Assembly (NCBI GenBank): GCA_018711085.1
Contig: DVIR01000056.1
Coordinates: 90,792-154,791, forward strand
Direction: 5' to 3'
Source of the DNA: Faeciplasma gallinarum
GTDB taxonomy: Bacteria > Bacillota > Clostridia > Oscillospirales > Ruminococcaceae
DNA: 64,000 nucleotides
Shown: positions 50,585 through 59,676 of the stretch, one piece after another
Layout: each line of letters opens with the position of its first letter
How positions within the stretch are numbered: position 1 is the stretch's first letter
Program-made: the position numbers and the translations under genes
Notes under the pieces: generated by a model
Told to the model about the DNA's origin: nothing
Database searches by the model: none
What the model saw: only the letters and a program-made list of their open reading frames with translations

Positions 50585-52292
50585 TTCCCGCAGTTTTAAG
50601 GAACGGGTATGCGGACTCGGCAGCAAAATCAAAGGCTTTTTTGACTCCTGCGAGAAAAAATACGACGAGTCAAAGGCCGAAAGAGAGGCAAAAAAGCAGC
50701 AGGCGGCTGAAAGCGCGCGTGTAAGCCACGACGAGTCCCGCAAGCAGGCTGCCGACGCAAAGGCGGCAAAAGCTGAGGTAAAGGCGGAGCGTGCGCCGAC
50801 GCTGCGCTCCACCATATGGTTTTACTTTTCGATGTTTACCGCGGCGATACTCATGCTCATATGGGTGTTTCAGGTTGCAACGCTCAACCAATACTACGAG
50901 TTCTCCATGAGAAGAAAGATCGTAAAGGTGAGCACAAAAATCAGTTTAAACTTTGACGATGACGACCCCACGGCGATACGTTCTCTTGTAGAGGACTTAG
51001 CGTATGAAAACGGCATGACGATTGCCGTCACCGACTGGAACGGAAACGAGGTTGCGGTATCAGACTTTATGGGCGGATACTCGGTCATAACCAGCAACGA
51101 TGGCTACATGCTTTTCGGCTACCGCAACGAGCTGCTTCAAAGCTACGAGCACCGGCTGTTCAAGACGTTTCAAAACGAGAGGTTCGGCACCACGGAGCTT
51201 TTATACGGCGCCGTTTTAAGTTCGCCGAAAATAAACACCCCGGGATATCTGATATTTGTAAACACATCGCTTGAGCCGATAAACGCCACGGCGGAGATAA
51301 TAAGGGAGCAGTTTGTGTTCATAACGCTTCTGACCTTCTTTATAGCGCTGTTTATAACCGTGCTGCTTTCAAAGAGGCTGTCGGAGCCGTTTACCCACAT
51401 CACCGCGTCGGCAAACAGGCTTGCAATGGGCGACTACTCCACCCGCTTCAACAAAGGCTCTTACCACGAGATTAACGAGCTTGCGGACACGCTTAACTAC
51501 GCCGCGGACGAGATATCAAAGGTTGACCGCCTGAGAAACGAGCTTATAGCAAACGTATCGCACGACCTGAGAACCCCGCTGACGATGATACGCGCGTATG
51601 CGGAGATGATAAGGGACATTTCGGGCGACAATCCCGAAAAGAGAAACGAGCACCTCGGCGTCATCATCGACGAGACGAACCGCCTTTCGGAGCTTGTAAA
51701 CGGGCTTTTGGAGCTGTCAAAGCTGCAAAGCGGCAAGACAGAGCTGCACAAGACGAGTTTTTCGTGCCACGACTTCCTTAAAAGCGTGCTTTCAAAGTAT
51801 CAGGTGCTGTCAGAGCAAAAGGGCTTTGAGTTCATACTTGAGGCGGACGAGGACGTCATACTTTATGCGGATCTCGGCAAGCTCAAGCAGGTTATGTACA
51901 ACTTCATAAACAATGCCGTAAACTATTCCGGCGACTCGCGCAGGATAATAGTGCGGCAGATTAACATCCCCGGAGCGACGAGGATAGAAGTCCGCGACTT
52001 CGGCGTGGGCATCGAAAAAGAAAAGCTCCCGCTCATTTTCGACAGGTACTACCGCGACGAGAGGACAAAGCGGGACGTTGTGGGAAGCGGCTTGGGACTT
52101 TCCATAGTCAAGGAGCTGCTTGAGCTGCACAAGTTCAGGTTCGGTGTTTCAAGCGAAGTCGGCAGCGGCTCTGCGTTCTGGTTTGAGATAAAGCGAAACG
52201 ACGAAAAGGACAAACTCAAGGATAAAGACGATGAAAATAAGGGCAAAAATTCTAAAAGCACTGCTTCACAGCGGCCCGATGTCCAGAGCTGA
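50565..52292 (+). CDS. Sensor histidine kinase with charged N-terminal extension
   Basis: A 575-residue two-transmembrane kinase. A cytoplasmic, Lys/Glu/Ala-rich coiled-coil-like extension (residues 1-85) precedes membrane segment 1 (about 86-106), a 140-residue extracellular sensor, segment 2 (about 250-270), HAMP (SKRLSEPFTHITASANRLAM), HisKA with NVSHDLRTPLTMIRAYAEM (phospho-His) and HATPase with NNAVNYSGD, VRDFGVGI, DRYYRDE and GSGLGLSIV. The start is TTG at 50565, inside the regulator gene, and is the least certain part. The last 62 nt overlap the next gene and encode a highly charged tail. Confidence 0.9.
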   Translation: MTTSSHNSRSFKERVCGLGSKIKGFFDSCEKKYDESKAEREAKKQQAAESARVSHDESRKQAADAKAAKAEVKAERAPTLRSTIWFYFSMFTAAILMLIWVFQVATLNQYYEFSMRRKIVKVSTKISLNFDDDDPTAIRSLVEDLAYENGMTIAVTDWNGNEVAVSDFMGGYSVITSNDGYMLFGYRNELLQSYEHRLFKTFQNERFGTTELLYGAVLSSPKINTPGYLIFVNTSLEPINATAEIIREQFVFITLLTFFIALFITVLLSKRLSEPFTHITASANRLAMGDYSTRFNKGSYHEINELADTLNYAADEISKVDRLRNELIANVSHDLRTPLTMIRAYAEMIRDISGDNPEKRNEHLGVIIDETNRLSELVNGLLELSKLQSGKTELHKTSFSCHDFLKSVLSKYQVLSEQKGFEFILEADEDVILYADLGKLKQVMYNFINNAVNYSGDSRRIIVRQINIPGATRIEVRDFGVGIEKEKLPLIFDRYYRDERTKRDVVGSGLGLSIVKELLELHKFRFGVSSEVGSGSAFWFEIKRNDEKDKLKDKDDENKGKNSKSTASQRPDVQS

Positions 52293-52836
52293 GCTTGCTG
52301 AGCAAATAGGCTCGTCAAACTCCGGCGTCACGGCGGTTTCGGCGACGCTGTGCGAGCAGGGTGTGATTTATGAGACGGGATATCAGCAGCGCACCGGCAA
52401 GGGCAGAAAGCACGTCCTTCTCGACGTGAACATATCTTACAAGTTTGCCTTCGGTGTCGGAGTGTGCGGCGGCGTTGTCAGCGTAGGTCTCACCACCGTA
52501 AAGGGCGACACCATTGCAAAGCGGCTTTACTATGTGTCGGACAGCGACACAAAAAGCAGCATATTCGATGTAATCAAAAAGCTGATTCAGCAAATATCCC
52601 GCGAGTGCTGCATAAGCGAGCGCGACGTCTTGGGCATAGGCGTTTGCGCAGACAGCGCAATGGTCGAGCGTTTCGGCGATGACTTTTGCAGCCTTGACGG
52701 CACGCTGCCGGTTTTGTTTGAGAGCGCAGACGAGTACCGAGACTTTCTGAAAACCATGAGAGCGGCCGATCCCGCGCAGTTTTACATGTTCGGCTGCGCA
52801 AAGGTCATTCGCGACATATACATCGCGGACGACTGA
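52231..52836 (+). CDS. Truncated ROK-type winged-helix regulator
   Basis: A 201-residue protein. Residues 1-60 are a MarR/ROK-like winged helix (KILKALLHSGPMSRAELAEQ, SNSGVTAVSATLCEQGVIYE). Residues 70-200 begin like the sugar-kinase lobe of ROK regulators (FGVGVCGGVVSVGLTTVKGD), but DIGGT has become VCGGV and the C-terminal lobe with ExGH and the zinc cysteines is missing. So sugar binding and kinase activity are unlikely. The ATG lies 62 nt inside the kinase gene, which suggests tight coupling to the two-component system; AAGGA precedes it. Function unknown. Confidence 0.72.
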   Translation: MKIRAKILKALLHSGPMSRAELAEQIGSSNSGVTAVSATLCEQGVIYETGYQQRTGKGRKHVLLDVNISYKFAFGVGVCGGVVSVGLTTVKGDTIAKRLYYVSDSDTKSSIFDVIKKLIQQISRECCISERDVLGIGVCADSAMVERFGDDFCSLDGTLPVLFESADEYRDFLKTMRAADPAQFYMFGCAKVIRDIYIADD

Positions 52837-52870
52837 ACTGATTAGCATACAACTTTATTCTCCTATTCGT

Positions 52871-52919
52871 AAAATAAGAGCGCGAAAATACTTTTTGTAT
52901 TAACGCACTCTTATTTTTT
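52871..52919. terminator. Terminator after the two-component operon
   Basis: AAATAAGAG-GCG pairs with CGC-CTCTTATTT across a loop and is followed by a T run on the plus strand; the mirrored A run allows use by the convergent permease gene. Confidence 0.75.
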
Positions 52920-53034
52920 GTATTCTTGACCGCAGCTGAGGCGGCATTTCAGTTATTCGGGGTTAGCGTATGGCAAACCAGGCGTTAACCCCTTTTCAGA
53001 CAAAGCCTGTGAATAAAGCTGTTTGAATGCGGGA

Positions 53035-55842
53035 TCAATCCTCGCCGAGCTTGAGAGCCTTGTTGATATTTATCGACTTGATCAGTCGAGCTATCACGAC
53101 AAAGCCGACCAGCAGCATTACAAGCACTATGCAGTACAGCTTGATGTAGTCGGATCTTTGCGAGATGACCACGAAGGGCGGCACCTGATCCGTCGCGTTG
53201 TACAGCACCTGGAACAGCGGGACGAACAGATCTGACGCCACGCCGCCTATTATTATGGACAGGAATATTGAAACTCCCGAGACAAGCACCTGCTCATAGA
53301 TTATCATGGCTATTATCTCTCTGAAGGACATACCCATAGCCCTGAGTATACCGAACTGCAGCGTCCTGCCCTTTATCGAGAGTATCCAGTAGATTATAAA
53401 TCCTATGAAGCACAGAGCCATTATGGTTATGAATCCTAAGGTGAGCGCTCCGTTTACGCCCTGAAGCATAGCGTCGGTCTTTGAGGATGTGATGAGCTGA
53501 GACGCGACGTCAAGTCTTATTGCGACTATATCGGAGTCGGATATCGAGTTGTAGAAGTCCTCGACGGTTGCGCCGTCCTCAAGTTTCATCCACACCTCAT
53601 ACGGCTCAAGTTTTGTTTGGATGTTTACGTAGTCGTAGTTCATGATTACGAAGTCGCGGTATTCACCCTGAGAGTTCTTCTCGTAAGGGTTGATGCTCGG
53701 CCAGTAGTCAACCACTGCGACGACCGTTGCCTCGAACCATTCGTTCTGACCCCACTTGACCTGAATTACGTCGCCGAGCTTAAGTCCCGTCTTTTCCTGA
53801 TATGACGAGGAGACTATAACTCCGTCAACGCATTCCGCAAGCGCGTTTATGTAGTTGTTTATATGCGTGGGCAAAAGTCCGTTTCTGAACCAGCAGACCT
53901 GCGCGAATTTATCGGGTACGATAGTCATTATCTGCGCTCCGACCTGCGTCGAGTCGTTATACTCAAGCTGCACCGAGTCCCTCTTGAACACGGGCGTTGC
54001 TGTTTCAACTCCCGCAAGGTCCTCATACACGCTGAAGTCAGGCTCAAAGTACTGCGCCTCTATTACCTCGTTGCCGTCCTCATCGACCTCCGGCACTCTT
54101 GCGTATCGCCACGACTCCTCAAGCACGACATCCGCGCCGAGGTTGTATCTTATTCGCTCCTCGGTGTTGCGGTTTATCGCCCTTGCGGTGTTTGCGGAGA
54201 ATATGCCGAGCGCGACGGTGAGTATGAGGAAGATCATTATAAATCTTTCTCTGCCGGTAGACGAGCGGCTTATGTTGTTAAGGGATATGTACGCAGCGGG
54301 AGACCATCTCTTTCTGCCTATCAGGTACACAAGCCTTATGAGGTAGGGGTAAAGTCTTACGCAGATGAGTCCGACGCCGAGTATAAAGAGTGTAGACGCG
54401 GTGAACATCAGCGGGTTCATGGTAGCGGAGGTGTCCGTGACGCCCTGCTCTATGAGTATCTGCTCCTGTCTGTTGTGCCACCACAGCCAAACAACCGGCA
54501 GTATTGCCATGATAAAGTCGAGGTACGCTCTTTGCCACAGTGGCTTCTTTCTCTTATGCGCTTTGCTCTGCTTATGCTCGACGATAGTCACTCTCGATGC
54601 GGGCACAACCGGAACAAGCGTTGCCACAAAGAACACCGCAACGGCGATGATTGCGTACGCAAACGCCGCCAGAGACAATTTTGCGTTCAGGGACGGGCGG
54701 TTGACAAACTCCAAGAATCCGTTTGAAACTCCGAGTATTCCGCAAAGTCCCAATCCGACAAACGGTCCTATTATAGCCGCTCCCGCGCCCAAGATAAGCG
54801 TCTCGTAGGCATAGATTCTTATTATCTGCCACGACGATGCGCCTCTTGACTTGAGCATCGCTATTTCGTTTCTTTCCGATTCGATGTTCAGCTGCGACAC
54901 CATGAACAGGTAGAATATAAGCATTATAACTACCGGTATGTCGAGCATGAGAAGTATATAGCGGAGCTGAGAGGCCTTTTCGGCGTAGGAGGCAAGTATC
55001 TCCTGAGCGGGAACGGTAAAGGTGCAGTTCTCCTCTTTATATGCCTCCGCCTGGCTTTCAAATGCGTTCTGGACATGCTCTATGACGTTCATGTCCATGT
55101 TCTGATAGTCTATGACGAAGCGGCAGTCAACCTGGCTGAGGCTTACGACGCCCGTCATTATTATTTCATCGGTGAGGGTGGTGAAGTCTACAAAGAACGT
55201 GTTGTCGTAGTCAGACATGCCCTCCGACCAGTATGTATCCGTTTCGCTTGCGACGTCGAACGTTCCGACAACCTCTATCTTTATGATGTCGCCCGGGCTG
55301 AATATGTTTGTGACGTTATATGTCTCGCCCAAAACGAGCTGAGAGTTTTGAAGCGCTATCTCGGTGGATATTACCTCGTAAGCTCCGTTCTCGTTCAGTC
55401 CGGGGTTAAACATTCTTCCGTTTACTATTGTTATGTGATCGCCTATATCGGTCATGCCGCCGAGCTTGAGCATTGCAAGCTCATCCGACTCAAAGTCCGG
55501 CACGTAAAGATACGGATCGGACGTATAGCACTTATAGGACAAAAACGGCACGAACAAGTTGTTAAAGCGGTCTGCCGCCCGTGAATACACCGTGTTTACC
55601 GTATTTCTTTGGTCTACGGCATTAGTTCCGCTGACTATCGTCTTTGAAACTGCGTACACTCCGGGGTATTCGTTGTTTTCCTCCTGATACGCCTGCATAT
55701 CCTTTAAGAGCATTCTCTGCAAGGATGCATGCATGTATATGGGAATGGTACTGGTCATCGCCGTAGCCATTACAAATCCTATTAAAAGGCAGATGACCAT
55801 CCACTTTGTATTGCGCATTTTTCTGAGCAATAAAGTGAGCAT
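53035..55842 (-). CDS. FtsX-type ABC transporter permease, MacB/LolE-like
   Basis: A 935-residue permease with the duplicated FtsX layout: one membrane segment at the N terminus, a large extracellular domain (about 40-300), three segments near 310-420 (YILLMLDIPVVIMLIFYLFM; ESERNEIAMLKSRGASSWQI is the family loop), two central segments, a second extracellular domain (about 545-800) and three final segments (TLGFITIMALCFIGFIIYWI, GILRAMGMSFREII, VLVMLLVGFVVIARL). It should pair with an adaptor and an ATPase to act on lipids, peptides or cell-envelope processes. The adaptor gene lies 48 bp upstream, but no ATP-binding subunit is beside it. GGAGGGG precedes the ATG. Confidence 0.88.
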   Translation of the reverse strand: MLTLLLRKMRNTKWMVICLLIGFVMATAMTSTIPIYMHASLQRMLLKDMQAYQEENNEYPGVYAVSKTIVSGTNAVDQRNTVNTVYSRAADRFNNLFVPFLSYKCYTSDPYLYVPDFESDELAMLKLGGMTDIGDHITIVNGRMFNPGLNENGAYEVISTEIALQNSQLVLGETYNVTNIFSPGDIIKIEVVGTFDVASETDTYWSEGMSDYDNTFFVDFTTLTDEIIMTGVVSLSQVDCRFVIDYQNMDMNVIEHVQNAFESQAEAYKEENCTFTVPAQEILASYAEKASQLRYILLMLDIPVVIMLIFYLFMVSQLNIESERNEIAMLKSRGASSWQIIRIYAYETLILGAGAAIIGPFVGLGLCGILGVSNGFLEFVNRPSLNAKLSLAAFAYAIIAVAVFFVATLVPVVPASRVTIVEHKQSKAHKRKKPLWQRAYLDFIMAILPVVWLWWHNRQEQILIEQGVTDTSATMNPLMFTASTLFILGVGLICVRLYPYLIRLVYLIGRKRWSPAAYISLNNISRSSTGRERFIMIFLILTVALGIFSANTARAINRNTEERIRYNLGADVVLEESWRYARVPEVDEDGNEVIEAQYFEPDFSVYEDLAGVETATPVFKRDSVQLEYNDSTQVGAQIMTIVPDKFAQVCWFRNGLLPTHINNYINALAECVDGVIVSSSYQEKTGLKLGDVIQVKWGQNEWFEATVVAVVDYWPSINPYEKNSQGEYRDFVIMNYDYVNIQTKLEPYEVWMKLEDGATVEDFYNSISDSDIVAIRLDVASQLITSSKTDAMLQGVNGALTLGFITIMALCFIGFIIYWILSIKGRTLQFGILRAMGMSFREIIAMIIYEQVLVSGVSIFLSIIIGGVASDLFVPLFQVLYNATDQVPPFVVISQRSDYIKLYCIVLVMLLVGFVVIARLIKSININKALKLGED

Positions 55843-55890
55843 TTTCTCCCCTCCTGTTCTCCTGTACTTGAATCTTGCGCCGAATAGGGC

Positions 55891-56940
55891 TTATCTGATT
55901 ATTATCTCGTCGCCCACTTCGAGGCCGGAGGTGATCTCAACAGAAGATCCGCTCTGAAGTCCCAGGGTCACAGGCGTCTGCACTCTTTCATTATCCTTAA
56001 ACACGTATACGACGTCCTGACCGTTTACCGTCTTAACAAGGTTTGCAGATATGACTATTACGTTTTCGCGGCTGTCCAGCACCAAAACCGCGTCCGCTAT
56101 ATTTCCCACGGCCGACGACTCGGGTATGGAATCCTTAAACGCCACTCTTACGCCGTCTCCTCTTTCAACGGTTATCGGCTCCCCTGCCTCGTCTACAAGC
56201 ATAGACTCGGTTTCGGGGTCCCACTGCTGTCCCGACTTGTTAGACACTATTTCGCCGTCATAGTAGTTGCCGTCGTATCTTATGGTTATCGGTCTGCCGA
56301 TTAAGAACTCGGCTACCTCCGTCGTGGGGCTTATGTCTATATACAGGTCGGTTATGTCTATAATCGTAACCAAAACCTCGCCCGCATTCACCCAGTCGCC
56401 GGGGGACAGCGTCTTTACATAAGAAACCGTTCCCGAAACCTCGGCGTAAAGGTAGGACGCTTCCTTCTCGGCATAAAGCTTGTCAAGCTCGTTTTGCATG
56501 AGGTCTATATCGAGCTGCTCCTTGCTCTGCACGTTTATCGACTCGTTTTGCTCTACGGCAATGGCATACTCTAACTTCTCGCGCTCAAGCTCAAGCTCCT
56601 TTATGGTTATCTCCTGGTCAAGCTCATACGTCTCTATCTCCGCTAAGAGCTGTCCCTGCTCGACGGTGTCTCCCGCGGCAACGTATACCTGCTTTATGTT
56701 TCCGCCGTACTCAGTAAATCTCGCGTCAGACTGGGTTCCCGAGGTGATGGTTCCCGCAGACACAACCTGCTTTACAAGGTCCTTGAGCTGAGCGGTGGTG
56801 GTGGTGTATGAAACCTCGCTCGCCTTTACAACCGGCGGATCGTATACCTCCTCTTCATCGGGAAGAAAATAGCATCCGCTTAAACAGGCAGCCGAAACCG
56901 CCGCGGCAGTTATGAGTAATAAAGCTTTCTTTATCTTCAT
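55891..56940 (-). CDS. HlyD/MacA-like adaptor lipoprotein
   Basis: A 349-residue membrane-fusion-type adaptor. MKIKKALLLITAAAVSAACL ends in the lipobox SGC (Cys at about 23). The body has a half barrel-sandwich (QVYVAAGDTVEQGQLLAEIE), a Glu/Leu-rich helical hairpin (ITIKELELEREKLEYAIAVE and on), the second half barrel-sandwich (GTVSYVKTLSPGDWVNAGEV) and a beta-barrel with VYVFKDNERVQTPVTLGLQS and GLEVGDEIII. I start at ATG 56940, preceded by AAAGGA; the longer frame lacks a site. With the FtsX permease it forms a Gram-positive MacAB-like pair. Confidence 0.88.
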   Translation of the reverse strand: MKIKKALLLITAAAVSAACLSGCYFLPDEEEVYDPPVVKASEVSYTTTTAQLKDLVKQVVSAGTITSGTQSDARFTEYGGNIKQVYVAAGDTVEQGQLLAEIETYELDQEITIKELELEREKLEYAIAVEQNESINVQSKEQLDIDLMQNELDKLYAEKEASYLYAEVSGTVSYVKTLSPGDWVNAGEVLVTIIDITDLYIDISPTTEVAEFLIGRPITIRYDGNYYDGEIVSNKSGQQWDPETESMLVDEAGEPITVERGDGVRVAFKDSIPESSAVGNIADAVLVLDSRENVIVISANLVKTVNGQDVVYVFKDNERVQTPVTLGLQSGSSVEITSGLEVGDEIIIR

Positions 56941-57018
56941 AAATACGTTCCTTTCTTTGGTCTTTGCACGCAGTTTCCGCACGCATCGTGCTTGTGTCGT
57001 GCTAATTCGCTGACATTA

Positions 57019-57047
57019 ATCATACCAAAAAAATTTGTCCTGTACAA
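57019..57047 (-). promoter_or_regulatory. Promoter for the adaptor-permease operon
   Basis: TTGTAC (57042-57047) and TATGAT (57019-57024) on the minus strand, 17-bp spacing, about 80 bp before the adaptor ATG. Confidence 0.5.
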
Positions 57048-57051
57048 GAGT

Positions 57052-57083
57052 TTACACCGCAAAATGCACAATTTGCGGTGTAA
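57052..57083. promoter_or_regulatory. Perfect 12-bp inverted repeat next to the adaptor promoter
   Basis: TTACACCGCAAA and TTTGCGGTGTAA flank eight bases and end five bases from the -35 box. No T run follows on the minus strand, so an operator is more likely than a terminator for the GH26-like gene. Confidence 0.5.
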
Positions 57084-57127
57084 TATTTTTTAAGATATTT
57101 TGTTTCTGAAATGTGAACTGCAACACA

Positions 57128-58756
57128 TTATTGATTCAGCTCGTCTTTGGCGATGACAGCCGAGCAGTTATAAAAGACTATCCACTCCGCCTCCGAGATG
57201 TAATCATACGACAGTCCGCCGGTTTCGCCGAGAGTATACTCGCCCGACCACACGGATGTGTAGAGCCACATGGCGTTGTCCCTGACCATGTTTGCGGGCG
57301 CCGGGAGAACGTTGCACTCGCTGATGGCAAGCGGCTTTGAGCCGAACAGCTCGTACAGCCGGAGCATTGCGGTGATGTAGCTTTGGTTATCCCACGCCTC
57401 GTGGCTGAAATCGTATATGTCGAGTGAAACTATGTCGCACATGTCGTCGCCGACGTACCATTCAGTGTCGTATGCGCTCCACACCCATATCAGGTTGTCA
57501 AGCTGATGGTAATCCTCAAGTCTTTGGTATATTGTTTCGTAAAGCCAAAGGTAGCTTTCCCTGTCGGAGTTCCACCAAAAATCAGAGTTTCCCGCCTGCG
57601 GCAGAGGTCTGAACAGAACCGGTATGTCCGCGTCGGCAAGTCTTTTAAGCTGGGCAGCTATTTTATCTATGCCGTCTATCACGGCGTACGCCTCCGGACT
57701 TATCCTCTCGTCCTCAAGCGCCTCCGACAGCTCGTCGGGCGACATTTGGGACACATCCTCATCCGTAACGGCGTTTGGAAGCAAAAATCCCGACTTGTCC
57801 GCATAGCAGGAGCCGTTTTGCATCCAGTTCCACACGTATCCCACTATTCCGCCGTCGGCTGCATACTCCATTGCAAGCTCTATGTCCCCCGTATCGACGT
57901 CGGCGGAGTAGCCCATAAGCTCCCCGAAACGTATGGCGGGGTATCTTCCCGTCACGCCCGCAACGGCTTCAATCTCGGCATTTGAGCCCTGGGTGCACTG
58001 CTGGCCGCTCAAGGTCTCCTCACCGTACATCTCGCAGAGGTATTTATAAAGCCTTGCGGCGCTGTCGGAGGAATTTTCGGAGCACAGCTCGCCCATAACG
58101 CTGTAATCGTGTTCATATATCTCAGCGCTGTTTTCAAGCAGCACAAAATCCACATCGCACTCGCCGGTAAGCTCTTCTATGCTCAGCACGGCGCTGTCCG
58201 GCTTTAAGTATATGTTTTCATACTTGACCGCCTCAAACTCGCCGCTTCCCGATATGTACAGCCGTCCCCTTGCAAGCCCGTCCACATACAAAACGCCTTC
58301 TACCGGCGAATCGGACGCCGCGCAGACGGTTATTGAGTAGTGCTGCGGTGAATCAATTTCAAGCTCTATAGTGAGCTTGCTGTCCGGCAGAGAAATGCCG
58401 CTGACGTATCCGTCGCCGGAATACCCGCTCCTTGCGGAGGCAGCCGCGGCGTATCCGCTCAAGGTGCCGTTTTCCGCCTCGTACAGCACGCTGCACTCCT
58501 GCGGCTCGTACTCCGTTTCGCCTATATCCGTCTCGGAGTAATGCGGCAAGGGCGCGCTCACAACCGGCTCCGTCTGCTGAGCGGTTGTCTGCGGCGGCAC
58601 GGATGATTCGTCGGCAGCTGATGCGCTCGTCTGCTCGGCGGTGTAAATCCCCACCGTGCCGGTTTGGGATGTTTCACCGCTCGACGCGCAGGAGGACAGG
58701 ACTGTGCATGCCAGGCAAAGGGCAACGCATGCCGCCGATAGACCCGCGCGCCTCAT
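57128..58756 (-). CDS. Lipoprotein with CBM35-like and GH26-like domains; acid/base Glu missing
   Basis: A 542-residue exported lipoprotein: signal peptide and lipobox VLSSC (Cys 23), Ser/Thr/Gln linker to about 85, a CBM35-like module (about 88-210, SVLYEAENGTLSGYAAAASA), then a GH26-like barrel (about 225-540). The nucleophile region is present (PLAISECN, E480). At the acid/base site, where GH26 mannanases have HE in FRPxHE, this protein has PQ (386-387, LFRPLPQAGNSDFWW). The His and the Glu are both gone, so normal mannanase activity is doubtful. I start at ATG 58756, which overlaps the bioY stop (ATGA) and begins a proper signal peptide. Confidence 0.82.
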   Translation of the reverse strand: MRRAGLSAACVALCLACTVLSSCASSGETSQTGTVGIYTAEQTSASAADESSVPPQTTAQQTEPVVSAPLPHYSETDIGETEYEPQECSVLYEAENGTLSGYAAAASARSGYSGDGYVSGISLPDSKLTIELEIDSPQHYSITVCAASDSPVEGVLYVDGLARGRLYISGSGEFEAVKYENIYLKPDSAVLSIEELTGECDVDFVLLENSAEIYEHDYSVMGELCSENSSDSAARLYKYLCEMYGEETLSGQQCTQGSNAEIEAVAGVTGRYPAIRFGELMGYSADVDTGDIELAMEYAADGGIVGYVWNWMQNGSCYADKSGFLLPNAVTDEDVSQMSPDELSEALEDERISPEAYAVIDGIDKIAAQLKRLADADIPVLFRPLPQAGNSDFWWNSDRESYLWLYETIYQRLEDYHQLDNLIWVWSAYDTEWYVGDDMCDIVSLDIYDFSHEAWDNQSYITAMLRLYELFGSKPLAISECNVLPAPANMVRDNAMWLYTSVWSGEYTLGETGGLSYDYISEAEWIVFYNCSAVIAKDELNQ

Positions 58757-59328
58757 TTTATTCTGTCCAGTGCGGGCGCTATCCTTGCGCAAAGGATGGA
58801 CGCCGCCGCTATTTTAACTATGTCCAAAGGTATAAAGGGGAAAACGCATGCCGCCAGTGCAGGAGCAAGCTCCACTCCCGCAGCTATGCAGTACCACGCC
58901 GTACCCACGGCGTACAGCAGGACAGTTCCCACGGCCATTGACGCGGGATACACCCAAAACCTCGCCTTGGACGTCTTTCCCGAGGATATTTTGGAACAGA
59001 GCAAGCCGATTATGAACGCGCACGGCAGGTATCCGATTATATATCCGCCTGTGACGCCCGCCACTGCGTTAAAGCCGCCCTTGAATCCGGCGAACACCGG
59101 CACTCCGACGCTTCCCAAAAGTATATATATCGCCACGGCGGCGGCAGCCCTTATCGGCCCCGTCACGGCTGAAATCATATACACTGCAAAGGTTGCAAGC
59201 GTTATCGGCACTGCTCCTACAGGTATCTGCCACGGCGCAATTACGCATATTATCGCCGCGCAAACGGCTGTAAGCGTCATCGCCTTTACGTTCACTCTTC
59301 TCGCTGCCTCTGTACGGGTTGTTTTCAT
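58753..59328 (-). CDS. bioY: Biotin transporter BioY
   Basis: The substrate-binding S-component of a biotin ECF transporter. 191 residues with six membrane segments; PVGAVPITLATFAVYMISAV and LGSVGVPVFAGFKGGFNAVA, GPTGGY-like GVTGGYIIGYLP and FIPLDIVKIAAAS are the BioY blocks. The ECF energising module is not in the window, so it would share a general one. The stop overlaps the start of the GH26-like gene. No biotin-repressor site is visible upstream. Confidence 0.93.
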   Translation of the reverse strand: MKTTRTEAARRVNVKAMTLTAVCAAIICVIAPWQIPVGAVPITLATFAVYMISAVTGPIRAAAAVAIYILLGSVGVPVFAGFKGGFNAVAGVTGGYIIGYLPCAFIIGLLCSKISSGKTSKARFWVYPASMAVGTVLLYAVGTAWYCIAAGVELAPALAACVFPFIPLDIVKIAAASILCARIAPALDRIK

Positions 59329-59411
59329 GTTTTAAGTCCTCCCAATTCACAAGCTTCCGGCTCGTTTTCAAGTGCTCTTATTCCTGCCCTTGTTCGTCTT
59401 TTGATGCAACA

Positions 59412-59440
59412 AATATACCATATCCCGACCACCTTTTCAA
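59412..59440 (-). promoter_or_regulatory. Promoter for bioY and the GH26-like gene
   Basis: TTGAAA (59435-59440) and TATATT (59412-59417) on the minus strand, 17-bp spacing, about 85 bp before the bioY ATG. The rest of 59329-59676 holds the terminator below and no gene. Confidence 0.6.
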
Positions 59441-59536
59441 CCCCGTGCCGCCACCACCTTTAAAACGCGGCGTTTTTAATGATTACGCTTTGTATGCGCC
59501 GCCATAGATTATACTATGAGTATTTATACAGGGCGG

Positions 59537-59564
59537 AAAAATCGGGCAGGTTTTAGCCTGCCCG
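59537..59564 (-). terminator. Terminator after the sugar ABC permease operon
   Basis: CGGGCAGG pairs with CCTGCCCG around a five-base loop and is followed, on the minus strand, by ATTTTT. It lies about 110 bp past the permease stop codon. Confidence 0.8.
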
Positions 59565-59676
59565 ACCGAAAATTATCTTTTCATCTGTCATGCCGTGTGC
59601 GGCTCGAAATGCCGCGCAAAGCGCTAAGCCCGATTGCCGGCTTATCATGCTGCGCACACTGCATGCGCTTCATGTG

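Noticed and set aside
59329..59440. Biotin-repressor (BirA) operator upstream of bioY
   Set aside because: I looked for the TTGTTAAC/GTTAACAA half-sites and found none; only a sigma-A promoter is visible.
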